Made by a program: the position numbers and the translations under genes | The notes under the pieces: model-generated | Database searches by the model: none | Told to the model about the DNA's origin: nothing | The model's input: the letters and a program-made list of their open reading frames with translations, nothing else | Shown: piece after piece, positions 32,832-41,356 of the stretch | Layout of the letters: each line of letters starts with the position of its first letter | How positions within the stretch are numbered: the first letter of the stretch is position 1 | DNA from: JAWXBG01 sp044375415 | GTDB lineage: Bacteria > Bacteroidota > Bacteroidia > Flavobacteriales_D > Sanyastnellaceae | Reading direction: 5' to 3' | DNA: 64,000 bases | NCBI GenBank assembly: GCA_044375415.1 | Contig: JBILMS010000005.1 | Coordinates: 1-64,000, forward strand

Positions 32832-34937
32832 TTATGGCTGTTGTTCAAGCTCAGCCTTAATGTTGATATATTGGTATTGTTCGTAGTAAGTGCGCTGTAA
32901 GTCGCGGTCATTTTCATAATCCTTACCTTGAACTAATTCTTTCGCAGTTCCGAAATCGTAGTGTTTTCCGCGCACATAACCGAATTTCTTGAGCTCGCTT
33001 ACCACTTGATCTGTTGCTGTTTTGTTTCTCCATTCGGTTAAGTCCTGATTGTCTTTGAATTTTCGTGAAGGAACTTTAGATGCACTCGACTCGATGATAA
33101 CAATTACTTTACCCTTGTTCATGTCGATGATCTTCTTAATGTTTTTGATGAACTCTTGGAATTTTGGTTCCTCAACACCAAAATCTTTGAAGTCATATAC
33201 AAAAAATCTAGAGAACTCTGCATATCCCAATTCTTCGATGTATTGAATTTTAACCGGGTTTTTATCGTCGAAAGTCAATACTTCTTTCTTAGGTTTCTCT
33301 ACGATAATAGGTTGATCAGGAACTAAAGCTACAGGCATTAAATAAACTTCTCGTTTCAACTCTTGGTAGCTCGATTCACAAGGCACATTGATGTATTCTT
33401 CATGGAAAATTTCTTTTCCTTTGATGTACTCTATATTATAGCCCACACAAGGTTGCAGAATTGCCACGTAACCCCCATCGCGTTTTCTTGGACGGTATTC
33501 AGTTACTTCATTCGTTTTACTATTTGTAATCAAAATACGAATATCGTTTGGAAGATCTTTTTCTAGTTCAGGTATTATGAAACCTTTAAGCACCGCTAAA
33601 CTGCTTTCGTTGATTGATTCAGGAAGTTCTACGAGGTATATATCTTTTAAGCCATAACCACCTTCTTTTGCGGAAGAGTAATAGGCGTGACGACCGTCGG
33701 CCATCGGTACAAAAAATGCATCATCGTCAACCGTGTTCAATGGATATTGCATATGAATCGGCCTGCTCCATTCTCCATCATCACCGAGATTACTATAGAA
33801 AATGTCGAAACCACCCATGCTCGAATGACCCTGTGATGCAAAGTAAAGGGTACGTCCATCTGCAGAAAGTACGGGGCTGTCTTCTTCCCAAGAAGTATTA
33901 ATTGTTGGGCCGATATTCAAAGCTTTACTCCAATCACCATTAGGCATTTTCACACAACGGTAAATATCACGGCCACCTTTGCCACCATCGCGATTAGATA
34001 CAAAATAAAGTGTATTTCCATCCGCAGAAATCGTTGCGTGTGTTTCCCATGCTGACGTATTTATGTCGCTACCCAATAATTGGGGATCGCTCCAAGATTC
34101 ACCGATCAGCTTTGATTCGAAAAGTTGACCGTCACCTGCTTTGTCTCGGTAGATAAACAAAGTTTGGCCATCCGGTGAAACCGACAGAGTTGCATCGTGT
34201 TCATCGCTGTTCAAGTTCAAAAGCTCAGGGGTAGTCCAATTGCCTGATTGGTCTTTGTATGATACATAAACATCCTCGCGCCACTCACCCGTGTCAATAT
34301 CTGTAAATACACTATTTGAAGTATCGTTACGCAAACGGCGACTAGTGAAGTACATGGCGCTTTCATCTATACTCAATACGGGACTATAATCGTTCGTTTC
34401 CTTATTAATTACAGGGCCCACGTTGGTGATGATGAAACCTTGCGGATTGGCAACCTGCAATTTGGCCTCTTCGCACATTTCGATGGCGCGTTTGGCTTTT
34501 ATAGCTAGGTTGTGCTTTTCCGGTACCTTCTTCAAGAAAGTGCTGTAACTGGAAATTGCCTCATCTAGGTTATAATTCAGCTGCTGCGCATATCCCAGGT
34601 AGTACAAAACTTCCATAGGAGCTTTGCGTTCTGATGGGTCAAAAGGATCGTACTTTTTCGTTAGATCACTTGATGCAGCGGCTTGCAGATACTCAAGTGC
34701 TAACGACTTACTGTTCGGGATCTGCAACATGCAATATCCCAATTTGTAGTTTACGTTGGCATTTACTGTATCGAGTTCAACGAGCTCTTGCCATAAATCT
34801 CTCGCTTTATTCCAGAATTTTTCTTCCATGAGCTTGTTAGCTTCAAGGAATTTAGATCCGAAATCGGCGGGAGCCATTTGTGCAAAACTTACACTCACCC
34901 ATGCAACAAGGGCTATCACAAGACCGAAACGTTTCAT
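32832..34937 (-). CDS. TPR / PD40 propeller / OmpA-like periplasmic protein of PorE-type architecture
   Basis: 701 aa from ATG 34937. Signal peptide MKRFGLVIALVAWVSVSFAQ. Domains: TPR helices (about 25-160), a PD40/WD40-like propeller (about 170-440) with repeated SPVLSIDESAMYFTSRR, HDATLSVSPDGQTLFIYRD, THATISADGNTLYFVSNRDGG and SPVLSADGRTLYFASQG, a small carboxypeptidase-regulatory-like beta domain (LKGFIIPELEKDLPNDIRI to YNIEYIKGKEIF), then a divergent OmpA-like domain (KVIVIIESSAS, DNQDLTEWRNKTATDQVVSEL). This order matches PorE, a T9SS component that binds peptidoglycan. Unlike PorE, the signal lacks a lipobox Cys. A role in T9SS is inferred from architecture only. Confidence 0.85.
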   Translation of the reverse strand: MKRFGLVIALVAWVSVSFAQMAPADFGSKFLEANKLMEEKFWNKARDLWQELVELDTVNANVNYKLGYCMLQIPNSKSLALEYLQAAASSDLTKKYDPFDPSERKAPMEVLYYLGYAQQLNYNLDEAISSYSTFLKKVPEKHNLAIKAKRAIEMCEEAKLQVANPQGFIITNVGPVINKETNDYSPVLSIDESAMYFTSRRLRNDTSNSVFTDIDTGEWREDVYVSYKDQSGNWTTPELLNLNSDEHDATLSVSPDGQTLFIYRDKAGDGQLFESKLIGESWSDPQLLGSDINTSAWETHATISADGNTLYFVSNRDGGKGGRDIYRCVKMPNGDWSKALNIGPTINTSWEEDSPVLSADGRTLYFASQGHSSMGGFDIFYSNLGDDGEWSRPIHMQYPLNTVDDDAFFVPMADGRHAYYSSAKEGGYGLKDIYLVELPESINESSLAVLKGFIIPELEKDLPNDIRILITNSKTNEVTEYRPRKRDGGYVAILQPCVGYNIEYIKGKEIFHEEYINVPCESSYQELKREVYLMPVALVPDQPIIVEKPKKEVLTFDDKNPVKIQYIEELGYAEFSRFFVYDFKDFGVEEPKFQEFIKNIKKIIDMNKGKVIVIIESSASKVPSRKFKDNQDLTEWRNKTATDQVVSELKKFGYVRGKHYDFGTAKELVQGKDYENDRDLQRTYYEQYQYINIKAELEQQP

Positions 34938-35020
34938 TTGGTAGATATTAGTTGTATTGAGGGTTTTCAAAAACTTGTCCAATTTACTTATTTTTTTTTT
35001 ATCCGTCAGCTGTACAGTGA

Positions 35021-36388
35021 TTACCATTCTCGGTTCATGTCAAAACTCTCGAGGTAATCGGCTACTCTTCGCACGAAACTACCTCCCATCGCACCATCTA
35101 CCACACGGTGGTCGTAGCTGTGAGAAAGGAACATCATGTGTCGTATAGCTATGGCATCTCCCGATGGAGTTTCAATAACAGCAGGCTTTTTGCGAATAGC
35201 ACCCACTGCCATGATTGCCACCTGTGGTTGATTTATAATAGGAGTCCCCATTACATTTCCAAAGGTTCCAACATTAGTCAGAGTATAAGTACCACCCGAA
35301 ATTTCGTCCGGCGTTAGCTTATTATTTCTAGCCCTATCTGCCAAGTCGTTCACTTTTTTTGCGAGACCAACCAAATTGAGTTGATCGGCATTTTTGATTA
35401 CCGGAACTATAAGATTTCCACTAGGCAGCGCCGCAGCCATTCCGATATTGATGTCACGACGCATGATAATTTTATCGCCATCAACAGAAATATTTACGCC
35501 GGGAAAATCTTTTATCGCTTTAACAATTGCTTCTATAAATAAAGGTGTAAATGTGATTTTGGTCTTTTCCTTTTGTTCAAACGCTTTTTTCACCTTTTCG
35601 CGCCACATCACAAGATTCGTAACATCGGCTTCTACGTATGAGGTTACGTGGGGAGACACATGTTTACTCATGACCATGTGATCCGCAATTAACTTGCGCA
35701 TACGATCCATTTCAACGATCTCGTCGTTCGGTCCAATATTCACTTTTGGTCGCTGAATAACCGGCTGTTCTGACGTTACCGAAACTGCAGCAGGTTTTTC
35801 CTGAACCCCATTCGATGTATGTGCAACCGCCGGAGCTGATACCACCGGTGCGGATGAAACTGCCGGAGCGCCGGCAACACGATTTTTAAGATAATCCAAA
35901 ACATCACCTTTGGTGACTCTACCGGCGGAACCGGAACCTACAATTGCCTCCAATTCGGGAAGACTTACTCCTTCGGCCTTTGCAATATTCCGAACTAGTG
36001 GGCTAAAGAACTTACCCCCATCGCTTTCGCGAGGGATGTCTACCGAAAGGGGCGCTGAAGTTAAAGGGGCAGTAGCAGCAACCGGGGCCGGAGGCGCTAT
36101 TGCTGCAGGAGCCGCTGAAATGGGAGCAGAAACCACAGCTGATGCGCTTCCAATTCCAATGATGGCAATGGGTTTACCCACTTGAACGACATCTCCTTCT
36201 TTTACCAAACATTTGAGCAATATGCCATCTTCAGGAGCCGGAACCTCACTATCTACCTTGTCTGTAGCAATTTCTATGATTGGCTCGTCTGCTTTTATAG
36301 CGTCGCCTTCCTTTTTCACCCATTTGATAATGGTAGCTTCGGCGACACTCTCACCCATTTTGGGTAGCAAAAGTTCTATTTGGGACAT
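35021..36388 (-). CDS. Dihydrolipoamide acyltransferase, E2 of a 2-oxoacid dehydrogenase complex
   Basis: 455 aa. One N-terminal lipoyl domain (residues 1-78, lipoylated Lys in EIATDKVDSEVPAP), an Ala/Pro-rich linker, a peripheral subunit-binding domain (FFSPLVRNIAKAEGVSLPELEAI and GRVTKGDVLDYL), a second linker, and the catalytic domain from about residue 225 ending HSYDHRVVDGAMGGSF with the active His and Asp. It transfers acyl groups from lipoyl-lysine to CoA. The E1 and E3 genes are not adjacent. The motif set resembles branched-chain or generic E2; the substrate is not decided. A TAGGTTTG box lies 28 bases upstream. Confidence 0.93.
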   Translation of the reverse strand: MSQIELLLPKMGESVAEATIIKWVKKEGDAIKADEPIIEIATDKVDSEVPAPEDGILLKCLVKEGDVVQVGKPIAIIGIGSASAVVSAPISAAPAAIAPPAPVAATAPLTSAPLSVDIPRESDGGKFFSPLVRNIAKAEGVSLPELEAIVGSGSAGRVTKGDVLDYLKNRVAGAPAVSSAPVVSAPAVAHTSNGVQEKPAAVSVTSEQPVIQRPKVNIGPNDEIVEMDRMRKLIADHMVMSKHVSPHVTSYVEADVTNLVMWREKVKKAFEQKEKTKITFTPLFIEAIVKAIKDFPGVNISVDGDKIIMRRDINIGMAAALPSGNLIVPVIKNADQLNLVGLAKKVNDLADRARNNKLTPDEISGGTYTLTNVGTFGNVMGTPIINQPQVAIMAVGAIRKKPAVIETPSGDAIAIRHMMFLSHSYDHRVVDGAMGGSFVRRVADYLESFDMNREW

Positions 36389-36416
36389 CTCTGTATTCTC
36401 TGCTAATATTGAGGTG

Positions 36417-36424
36417 CAAACCTA
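36417..36424 (-). promoter_or_regulatory. Bacteroidota -7 promoter box TAGGTTTG for the E2 gene
   Basis: Perfect TAnnTTTG on the minus strand, 28 bases before ATG 36388. No good -33 element seen. Confidence 0.45.
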
Positions 36425-36552
36425 CGTGAAATTTGGTGTTTTCCGCCTATGTCGGGCATTCTAAAAACAGAGAGTTTCATACCAATTATTCACATGGTAG
36501 AAATCGCAGAAATCGAACGCAAAAACGAGGTTAACTAACAGGTTATCAACGC

Positions 36553-38499
36553 CTAAGATCCCAAATGCGACTTGCACTTCCAAACAATATACAAATCATT
36601 CATCCATCTATAGTCGCGGGCATAGAGTACATTAAGCTTCTGAATGTGCTCTTTGGTGAGGGAATCCGTCGGCACATAGGATGATGTATTTAATACCCCT
36701 TTCTTTAGTGGCGGTAAGTCATGTTGTTTCACAAATTCTCTATTAAACCCGACCCACGTTTTTTTTCCAAAAACTACTTTCGCAATATTCTTTAAAAAAC
36801 CTAATGGCCGCTTTACCCACAGAAAGGAAGTAGGCCAGAGCAACAGGAAAACCAACGATAACAGCACATCCGTTAGCCTTTTGAGTCGTCTATTTTTTAG
36901 AAGTGAAACAGAATTTACATCCAGTATAAAGGTATCATTACTTGTTTCGATGCTGTTGGAACCAATGATGTAAAGAGCTTCGGGAGGCGCGATTTTGAAC
37001 TCTACATCTCGCTCTCCGGTGCCGCTCATAGATGAAATAATATCGGCTGAACTTACATCTTTGGCACAAAATATCACGCTGTCGATGGCATGAACCCTGA
37101 TAATTTCCTGGAGTTGTTCGCGCGTGCCGACACACTCATTTCTCATTTCAGATCCCTCGGCCACATTTGCAACAAAACCCATTTGGTAATTCGTCTGACG
37201 TAAAATTCCAAGTACACGTTTTATCTCTTCATCGCTGCCTACTATCGCAAAACGCTTTCCTGTAGCAGATTTTATTCCTGTTGTACCTGTTGTGAATAGG
37301 GTAAAGATAATGCGGTTGAAAAGAAATACTCCTATAGCGGAAGCCGCACCCAAAAGCAAAATAGCCCTCGAAAAACGCAGCGACTCGGGTAAAAAAGAAT
37401 ATGCGATGGCCAAAGTTGCCGATCCAACTAATAAGGGACGGATTACTTTTAATGGTCGGAAAGGTTTGTCGTAGCCACCGCCTAACCACACACTTGCACA
37501 CCACAACAAGGCATACGAAATGAATGCCATTTGAATCAAACTTGGATCGTAGATTTTATGTTGGCTTTCGGCGTAAAAATATTTTATCAAATAAAGAGCA
37601 CCCAGCGATGCTGCAAAATCGAAGGCCGGTAGAATTATAGATCGCACAAAACGGCTTACAATCGCCGCTCCCGCACGAAGCCAAATGGCAACATTGATTA
37701 AAAAAGAAAATAAACGGGCGTTTTTCTCAGAAAAATGTTTCTTCGCAAAAATCACCATTGCATTATAAAATACAAAGACGTAGTTGAGACTGCCCTTTTT
37801 AGTGCTTTCCCCTTTGTAGTGAATGATGCGGGTCTCAGGGAAGTAGTAATTCTTCCAACCACCTTGAACTATTCTCCATGACAGATCAATGTCTTCTCCA
37901 TACATGAAAAAAGCCTCATCCAAGAGTCCCACTTTATCGAGAGCTACTTTTCTCATGAGCATAAAAGCCCCGGAAAGAATTTCAATTTCGTGAATTTCGT
38001 TTTGGTCGAGATAACCTAAGTGATAGCGGTTAAAACGTTTTGACTTTCGAAAAATCCTGGATAGACCGAATATCTTGTAAAAAGATGTTTCCGGAGTCGG
38101 TAAACCCCTCTTACTCTCCGGCAAGAAATGCCCCTTTCCATCCACCATTTTAACCCCAAGTCCACCCGCATCGGGATGCTGATCCATAAAAGCGAGCACT
38201 TTGGTGAAAGTATCTTCTTCTACTACCGTATCCGGATTTAAGAGCAAAATGTACTCCCCTTCTGCCAACCGCATAGCTTGGTTATTGGCCCTCGAAAAAC
38301 CCTTGTTGTCTGAATTGGCAATGAGTTTGGCCCAAGGAAACTTTTCGCGAACCATTTCTACAGAACCATCTACCGAATTATTATCAACCACAAACACTTC
38401 GGCTTCAACATTCCGAATGCCTGCCCATACAGATAGCAAGCACTGTTCGAGGAAGTACTTGACATTGTAATTGACTATGATTATAGACAGCTTTTTCAC
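36553..38499 (-). CDS. GT2 glycosyltransferase fused to membrane/Rossmann and degenerate sugar-transferase region
   Basis: 648 aa from a GTG start at 38499. Residues 1-~260 are a rhamnosyl-type GT2: LSIIIVNYNVKYFLEQCL, VFVVDNNSVDGSVEMV, LLNPDTVVEED and MYGEDIDLSWRI. Next come several membrane helices (about 285-400), then a Rossmann-like CoA_binding_3 segment (KRFAIVGSDEEIKRVLGIL). The last ~110 residues begin like a bacterial sugar transferase (RLKRLTDVLLSLVFLLLWP) and align loosely to its tail (KTWVGFNREF, QKLNVLYARDYRWMNDLYIV), but the catalytic KFRTM and DELPQ motifs are absent. It probably acts only as the GT2 in membrane-bound glycan synthesis. A CATCTTTG box (38511-38518) precedes the start. 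Confidence 0.85.
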   Translation of the reverse strand: MKKLSIIIVNYNVKYFLEQCLLSVWAGIRNVEAEVFVVDNNSVDGSVEMVREKFPWAKLIANSDNKGFSRANNQAMRLAEGEYILLLNPDTVVEEDTFTKVLAFMDQHPDAGGLGVKMVDGKGHFLPESKRGLPTPETSFYKIFGLSRIFRKSKRFNRYHLGYLDQNEIHEIEILSGAFMLMRKVALDKVGLLDEAFFMYGEDIDLSWRIVQGGWKNYYFPETRIIHYKGESTKKGSLNYVFVFYNAMVIFAKKHFSEKNARLFSFLINVAIWLRAGAAIVSRFVRSIILPAFDFAASLGALYLIKYFYAESQHKIYDPSLIQMAFISYALLWCASVWLGGGYDKPFRPLKVIRPLLVGSATLAIAYSFLPESLRFSRAILLLGAASAIGVFLFNRIIFTLFTTGTTGIKSATGKRFAIVGSDEEIKRVLGILRQTNYQMGFVANVAEGSEMRNECVGTREQLQEIIRVHAIDSVIFCAKDVSSADIISSMSGTGERDVEFKIAPPEALYIIGSNSIETSNDTFILDVNSVSLLKNRRLKRLTDVLLSLVFLLLWPTSFLWVKRPLGFLKNIAKVVFGKKTWVGFNREFVKQHDLPPLKKGVLNTSSYVPTDSLTKEHIQKLNVLYARDYRWMNDLYIVWKCKSHLGS

Positions 38500-38510
38500 G
38501 CTCTGGTATG

Positions 38511-38518
38511 CAAAGATG
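38511..38518 (-). promoter_or_regulatory. Candidate -7 box CATCTTTG for the GT2 fusion gene
   Basis: One mismatch (first base) to TAnnTTTG, 11 bases before the GTG at 38499. Confidence 0.3.
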
Positions 38519-38541
38519 TGAAGGAATGCACCCGAAACCGA

Positions 38542-39159
38542 CTACCTCTTCAACGAAACTTCGTAGGGGGTTCGCAAAATTATACTTCTGCCGAGGGTCA
38601 CTTCGTCGGTATATTCCAACTCTCCACCAACGGCAACACCTCGAGAAATTGTACTAACCTTTATCTCAAAAGGCTGAAGTTTCTTGAATAAATAGAAAGA
38701 AGTTGTTTCGCCTTCCATGGTCGCATTGATTGCGAGAATGACCTCCTTCACATTCCCTGACCTCATTCTTTCGACCAACTCTTCGATGTGCAAATCGGAA
38801 GGACCGATGCCATCCATTGGAGAAATAATACCACCGAGAACATGGTATTTCCCTTGGTATTGCCCCGTGCTTTCAATGGCCATCACATCGCGAATATCAC
38901 TGACTACGCATAAAAGGCTGTCGTCGCGAAAAGCGGAAGAGCAGATGGAACATTGCTCCTCGTCGGACAAGTTGAAGCAGGTGCGACAAAAATGCACATG
39001 CGATCTCATTTCGGAAATGGAAGTCGTAAACTTGTTTACCAATTCGGGTTTTCTCTTCATGAGGTCGAGAACCAAACGCAGAGCTGTTTTCCGACCAATG
39101 CCCGGTAAACTGGCCATTTGTTCTACTGCCTCTTCTATATACTTCGATGGAATGTTCAC
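38542..39159 (-). CDS. recR: Recombination mediator protein RecR
   Basis: 205 aa, GTG start. An N-terminal helix-hairpin-helix (LPGIGRKTALRLVLDLM), a C4 zinc finger (CRTCFNLSDEEQCSIC), a TOPRIM domain starting LLCVVSDIRDVMAIE, and the terminal Walker-B-like region LEYTDEVTLGRSI. RecR works with RecF/RecO to load RecA onto gapped DNA. The GTG overlaps the RidA stop (GTGA), so the two are translationally coupled. Confidence 0.96.
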   Translation of the reverse strand: MNIPSKYIEEAVEQMASLPGIGRKTALRLVLDLMKRKPELVNKFTTSISEMRSHVHFCRTCFNLSDEEQCSICSSAFRDDSLLCVVSDIRDVMAIESTGQYQGKYHVLGGIISPMDGIGPSDLHIEELVERMRSGNVKEVILAINATMEGETTSFYLFKKLQPFEIKVSTISRGVAVGGELEYTDEVTLGRSIILRTPYEVSLKR

Positions 39160-39557
39160 GATGCGAAGTTAGGCATGGATGAAACAGCTTCGGCTTCTAC
39201 CTCAATAATCATATCGGGATCAATAAGTGCGGAAATGCCCACCATTGTAGCCACCGGTTTAATTTTACCAAAAAATTCGCCGTGAACTTTACCGATCACT
39301 TCCCACTTGGAAATATCGGTTGTGTATATTCTTGTTCGAACGACTTCTTCTAGCGATGATCCCGCTGATTCCAAAGCCTTCGAAATTTTGTCGAGAATAC
39401 AGCGCATTTGAACTTCTGCATCCCCTCTGCCCACTACCACTCCATCCACTACGGATGTGGTTCCGGCAACTTCTATCCGCGATCCGATTTTAACAACCCT
39501 GGAATAACCGATGGTATCTTCCCAAGGTGCACCGCTTCCAAAATTCTGTCTTTTCAT
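39156..39557 (-). CDS. RidA/YjgF/YER057c/UK114 family protein
   Basis: 133 aa from ATG 39557 (MKRQNFGSGAPWEDTIGYSR); an in-frame ATG three codons earlier (39566) is equally possible. The core VGRGDAEVQMRCILDKISKALESAGSSLEEVVRTRIYTTD (split) contains the conserved Arg that binds the enamine/imine carboxylate. Family members hydrolyse reactive 2-aminoacrylate or related imines; this W/E-rich N-terminal variant is the Rid subgroup common beside GNAT or recR genes, with unknown substrate. It forms a coupled pair with recR. A TAGTTTTG box lies 65 bases upstream of this start. Confidence 0.88.
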   Translation of the reverse strand: MKRQNFGSGAPWEDTIGYSRVVKIGSRIEVAGTTSVVDGVVVGRGDAEVQMRCILDKISKALESAGSSLEEVVRTRIYTTDISKWEVIGKVHGEFFGKIKPVATMVGISALIDPDMIIEVEAEAVSSMPNFAS

Positions 39558-39622
39558 GTTGTCCATGTTGAGAACGTTTTTCTGTTGACCGAATAGTTTT
39601 GTTGTATTCGTTCTTTTTTTGT

Positions 39623-39630
39623 CAAAACTA
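39623..39630 (-). promoter_or_regulatory. Bacteroidota -7 promoter box TAGTTTTG for ridA-recR
   Basis: Perfect TAnnTTTG on the minus strand within the divergent gap to the symporter gene. It lies inside the extended RidA frame from 39665, ruling out that longer start. Confidence 0.5.
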
Positions 39631-39639
39631 CATTGCCCC

Positions 39640-41130
39640 ATGAGTTCTACTACTATGCTGATCATTTTGATCAGTTATTTTTTACTACTTCTTCTCATTT
39701 CCTGGTACACTTCGAGAGGTGCAGGTGAGGCCGATTACTTTTTGGGTAATAAAAAATCTCCATGGTATGCCGTTGCTTTTGGAATGATTGGAGACTCCCT
39801 TTCCGGAGTAACGTTTATATCCGTTCCGGGAGCTGTGGGTGGACAGCAATTCAGTTATCTGCAGTTGGTGTTTGGTTATTTCTTTGGATACATCGTCATT
39901 ACACAAATACTCTTGCCCCTTTATTACAAGCTCAATTTAACAAGTATCTACTCTTATCTCCAACAGCGATTTGGCGATTACAGCGAAAAAACAGGTTCAT
40001 TTTTCTTTTTGTTATCTCGAACTTTAGGAGCAGCAGGACGATTATATTTAGCAGCTTCGGTTATTCAAATTTTCATATTCGATGATCTGAAAGTGCCCTT
40101 TGAAATATCCGTAGCAGTTATTATCGTTTTGATCTTATTGTACACTTTGCGCGGTGGAATTAAAACGCTTGTATGGACCGATGTATTTCAGTCCTCGATG
40201 TTGTTGCTAGGTGTTGTTCTATCAATCATGGCCATATCGCAAGCGCTCAATATTAATTTTTCGGAGATGGTGAGTAAGGTCTATAACAGTGCTTACACCG
40301 AAACTTTTTTCTGGGATTGGAAGGAGAAATCTTTTTTCCCCAAGCAATTTATTGGCGGGATGTTTATTGCGATTGCTATGACAGGCTTGGACCAAAACAT
40401 GATGCAAAAAAATCTGAGTTGTCCGAATTTAAAAGATGCTCAAAAAAATATTCGCTGGTTCAGTGCCGTGTTAATTTTTGTAAATATCTTCTTTCTCGCA
40501 CTCGGTGCTTTACTTTATATCTACTGTGCCGAAAAAGGAGTTTCGATTCCGGCATTGGCAAATGGAAAACCAAACACAGATCATCTTTTCCCAATGCTTG
40601 CCTTAGAACATCTTGGGCTATTTGCAGCAGTTGTTTTTATGATTGGATTAACGGCAGCCACCTTCTCTTCAGCAGATTCTGTTCTTACTACACTCACCAC
40701 TTCCGTTTATGTGGATGTGCTTCATGCAGATAAAAAAACAGAATTGAACGAGAAAAAACGTAAACGTCTGCGTCATGTCATCCACATCGGATTTGCCGTG
40801 ATACTTTTGATCGTTATTCTTGCTTTCAAGGCAATGAATAACGATGCTATCATAAATACTATTTTGGCAATCGCAGGATACACGTATGGTCCACTTCTCG
40901 GATTATTTTCATTCGGGCTTTTCACCAAAAAAATCGTAAACGACAAACTTGTTCCAATTGTATGTGTGATAGCTCCGGTACTTTGCTACATACTAAGCAT
41001 GAATAGCGAAAAGTGGTTGGGCGGATATAAGTTTGGATTCGAGTTATTATTGTTGAATGGGGTGCTAACCTATGTGGGATTGCAGTTTATTAGTCGGCAG
41101 TCGACAGTCGGCAGTTGGACTCATCGTTGA
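39640..41130 (+). CDS. Sodium:solute symporter (SSS family)
   Basis: 496 aa from ATG 39640, with about 13 hydrophobic segments. SSS hallmarks: RGAGEADYFLGNKKSPWYAVAFGMIGDSLSGVTFI near the N terminus (TM1 unwound helix region), LYTLRGGIKTLVWTDVFQ, and MIGLTAATFSSADSVLTTLTTSVYVD, where the paired Ser residues form the sodium site. Inner membrane. The substrate is not decidable; the family carries sugars, proline, sialic acid and others. The last 12 residues are encoded by a short intergenic repeat (41092-41115), so the C-terminal tail is probably a recent addition. Confidence 0.92.
   Translation: MSSTTMLIILISYFLLLLLISWYTSRGAGEADYFLGNKKSPWYAVAFGMIGDSLSGVTFISVPGAVGGQQFSYLQLVFGYFFGYIVITQILLPLYYKLNLTSIYSYLQQRFGDYSEKTGSFFFLLSRTLGAAGRLYLAASVIQIFIFDDLKVPFEISVAVIIVLILLYTLRGGIKTLVWTDVFQSSMLLLGVVLSIMAISQALNINFSEMVSKVYNSAYTETFFWDWKEKSFFPKQFIGGMFIAIAMTGLDQNMMQKNLSCPNLKDAQKNIRWFSAVLIFVNIFFLALGALLYIYCAEKGVSIPALANGKPNTDHLFPMLALEHLGLFAAVVFMIGLTAATFSSADSVLTTLTTSVYVDVLHADKKTELNEKKRKRLRHVIHIGFAVILLIVILAFKAMNNDAIINTILAIAGYTYGPLLGLFSFGLFTKKIVNDKLVPIVCVIAPVLCYILSMNSEKWLGGYKFGFELLLLNGVLTYVGLQFISRQSTVGSWTHR
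41092..41115. repeat. AGTCGGCAGTCGACAGTCGGCAGT-type repeat overlapping the symporter 3' end
   Basis: 24 bases of GTCGGCA/GTCGACA units. The frame runs through it, giving the tail SRQSTVGSW. Confidence 0.7.
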
Positions 41131-41240
41131 TTGAAACGTAATCAGACCCCCTTTCCCTTTCCAAATTGTGCATTATTGAAAACGAAATAACAATCGAACT
41201 TATCTGAAAAATGCTACGTGTTATTATTCTACGTATAGGT

Positions 41241-41320
41241 CCTTCGCTATTGCTCTGCGAGCACTAGCGAAGGATGACGGGCATGAGGGGAGGGAGAATA
41301 AGGGCCGCTGCGCGGCCCAT
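41241..41320. repeat. Dispersed convergent-end repeat, copy 2, with GGGCCGC/GCGGCCC hairpin
   Basis: Blocks CCTTCG, GGATGACGG, GAATAAGGG and GGGCCGC-TGC-GCGGCCC (arms 41302-41308 and 41312-41318) match copy 1 at 22971-23063. It also lies between convergent genes (symporter and VIT1-like transporter). Confidence 0.8.
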
Positions 41321-41356
41321 AATGATTGTTTGCGATTACTCCCTCTGTACATTGGG

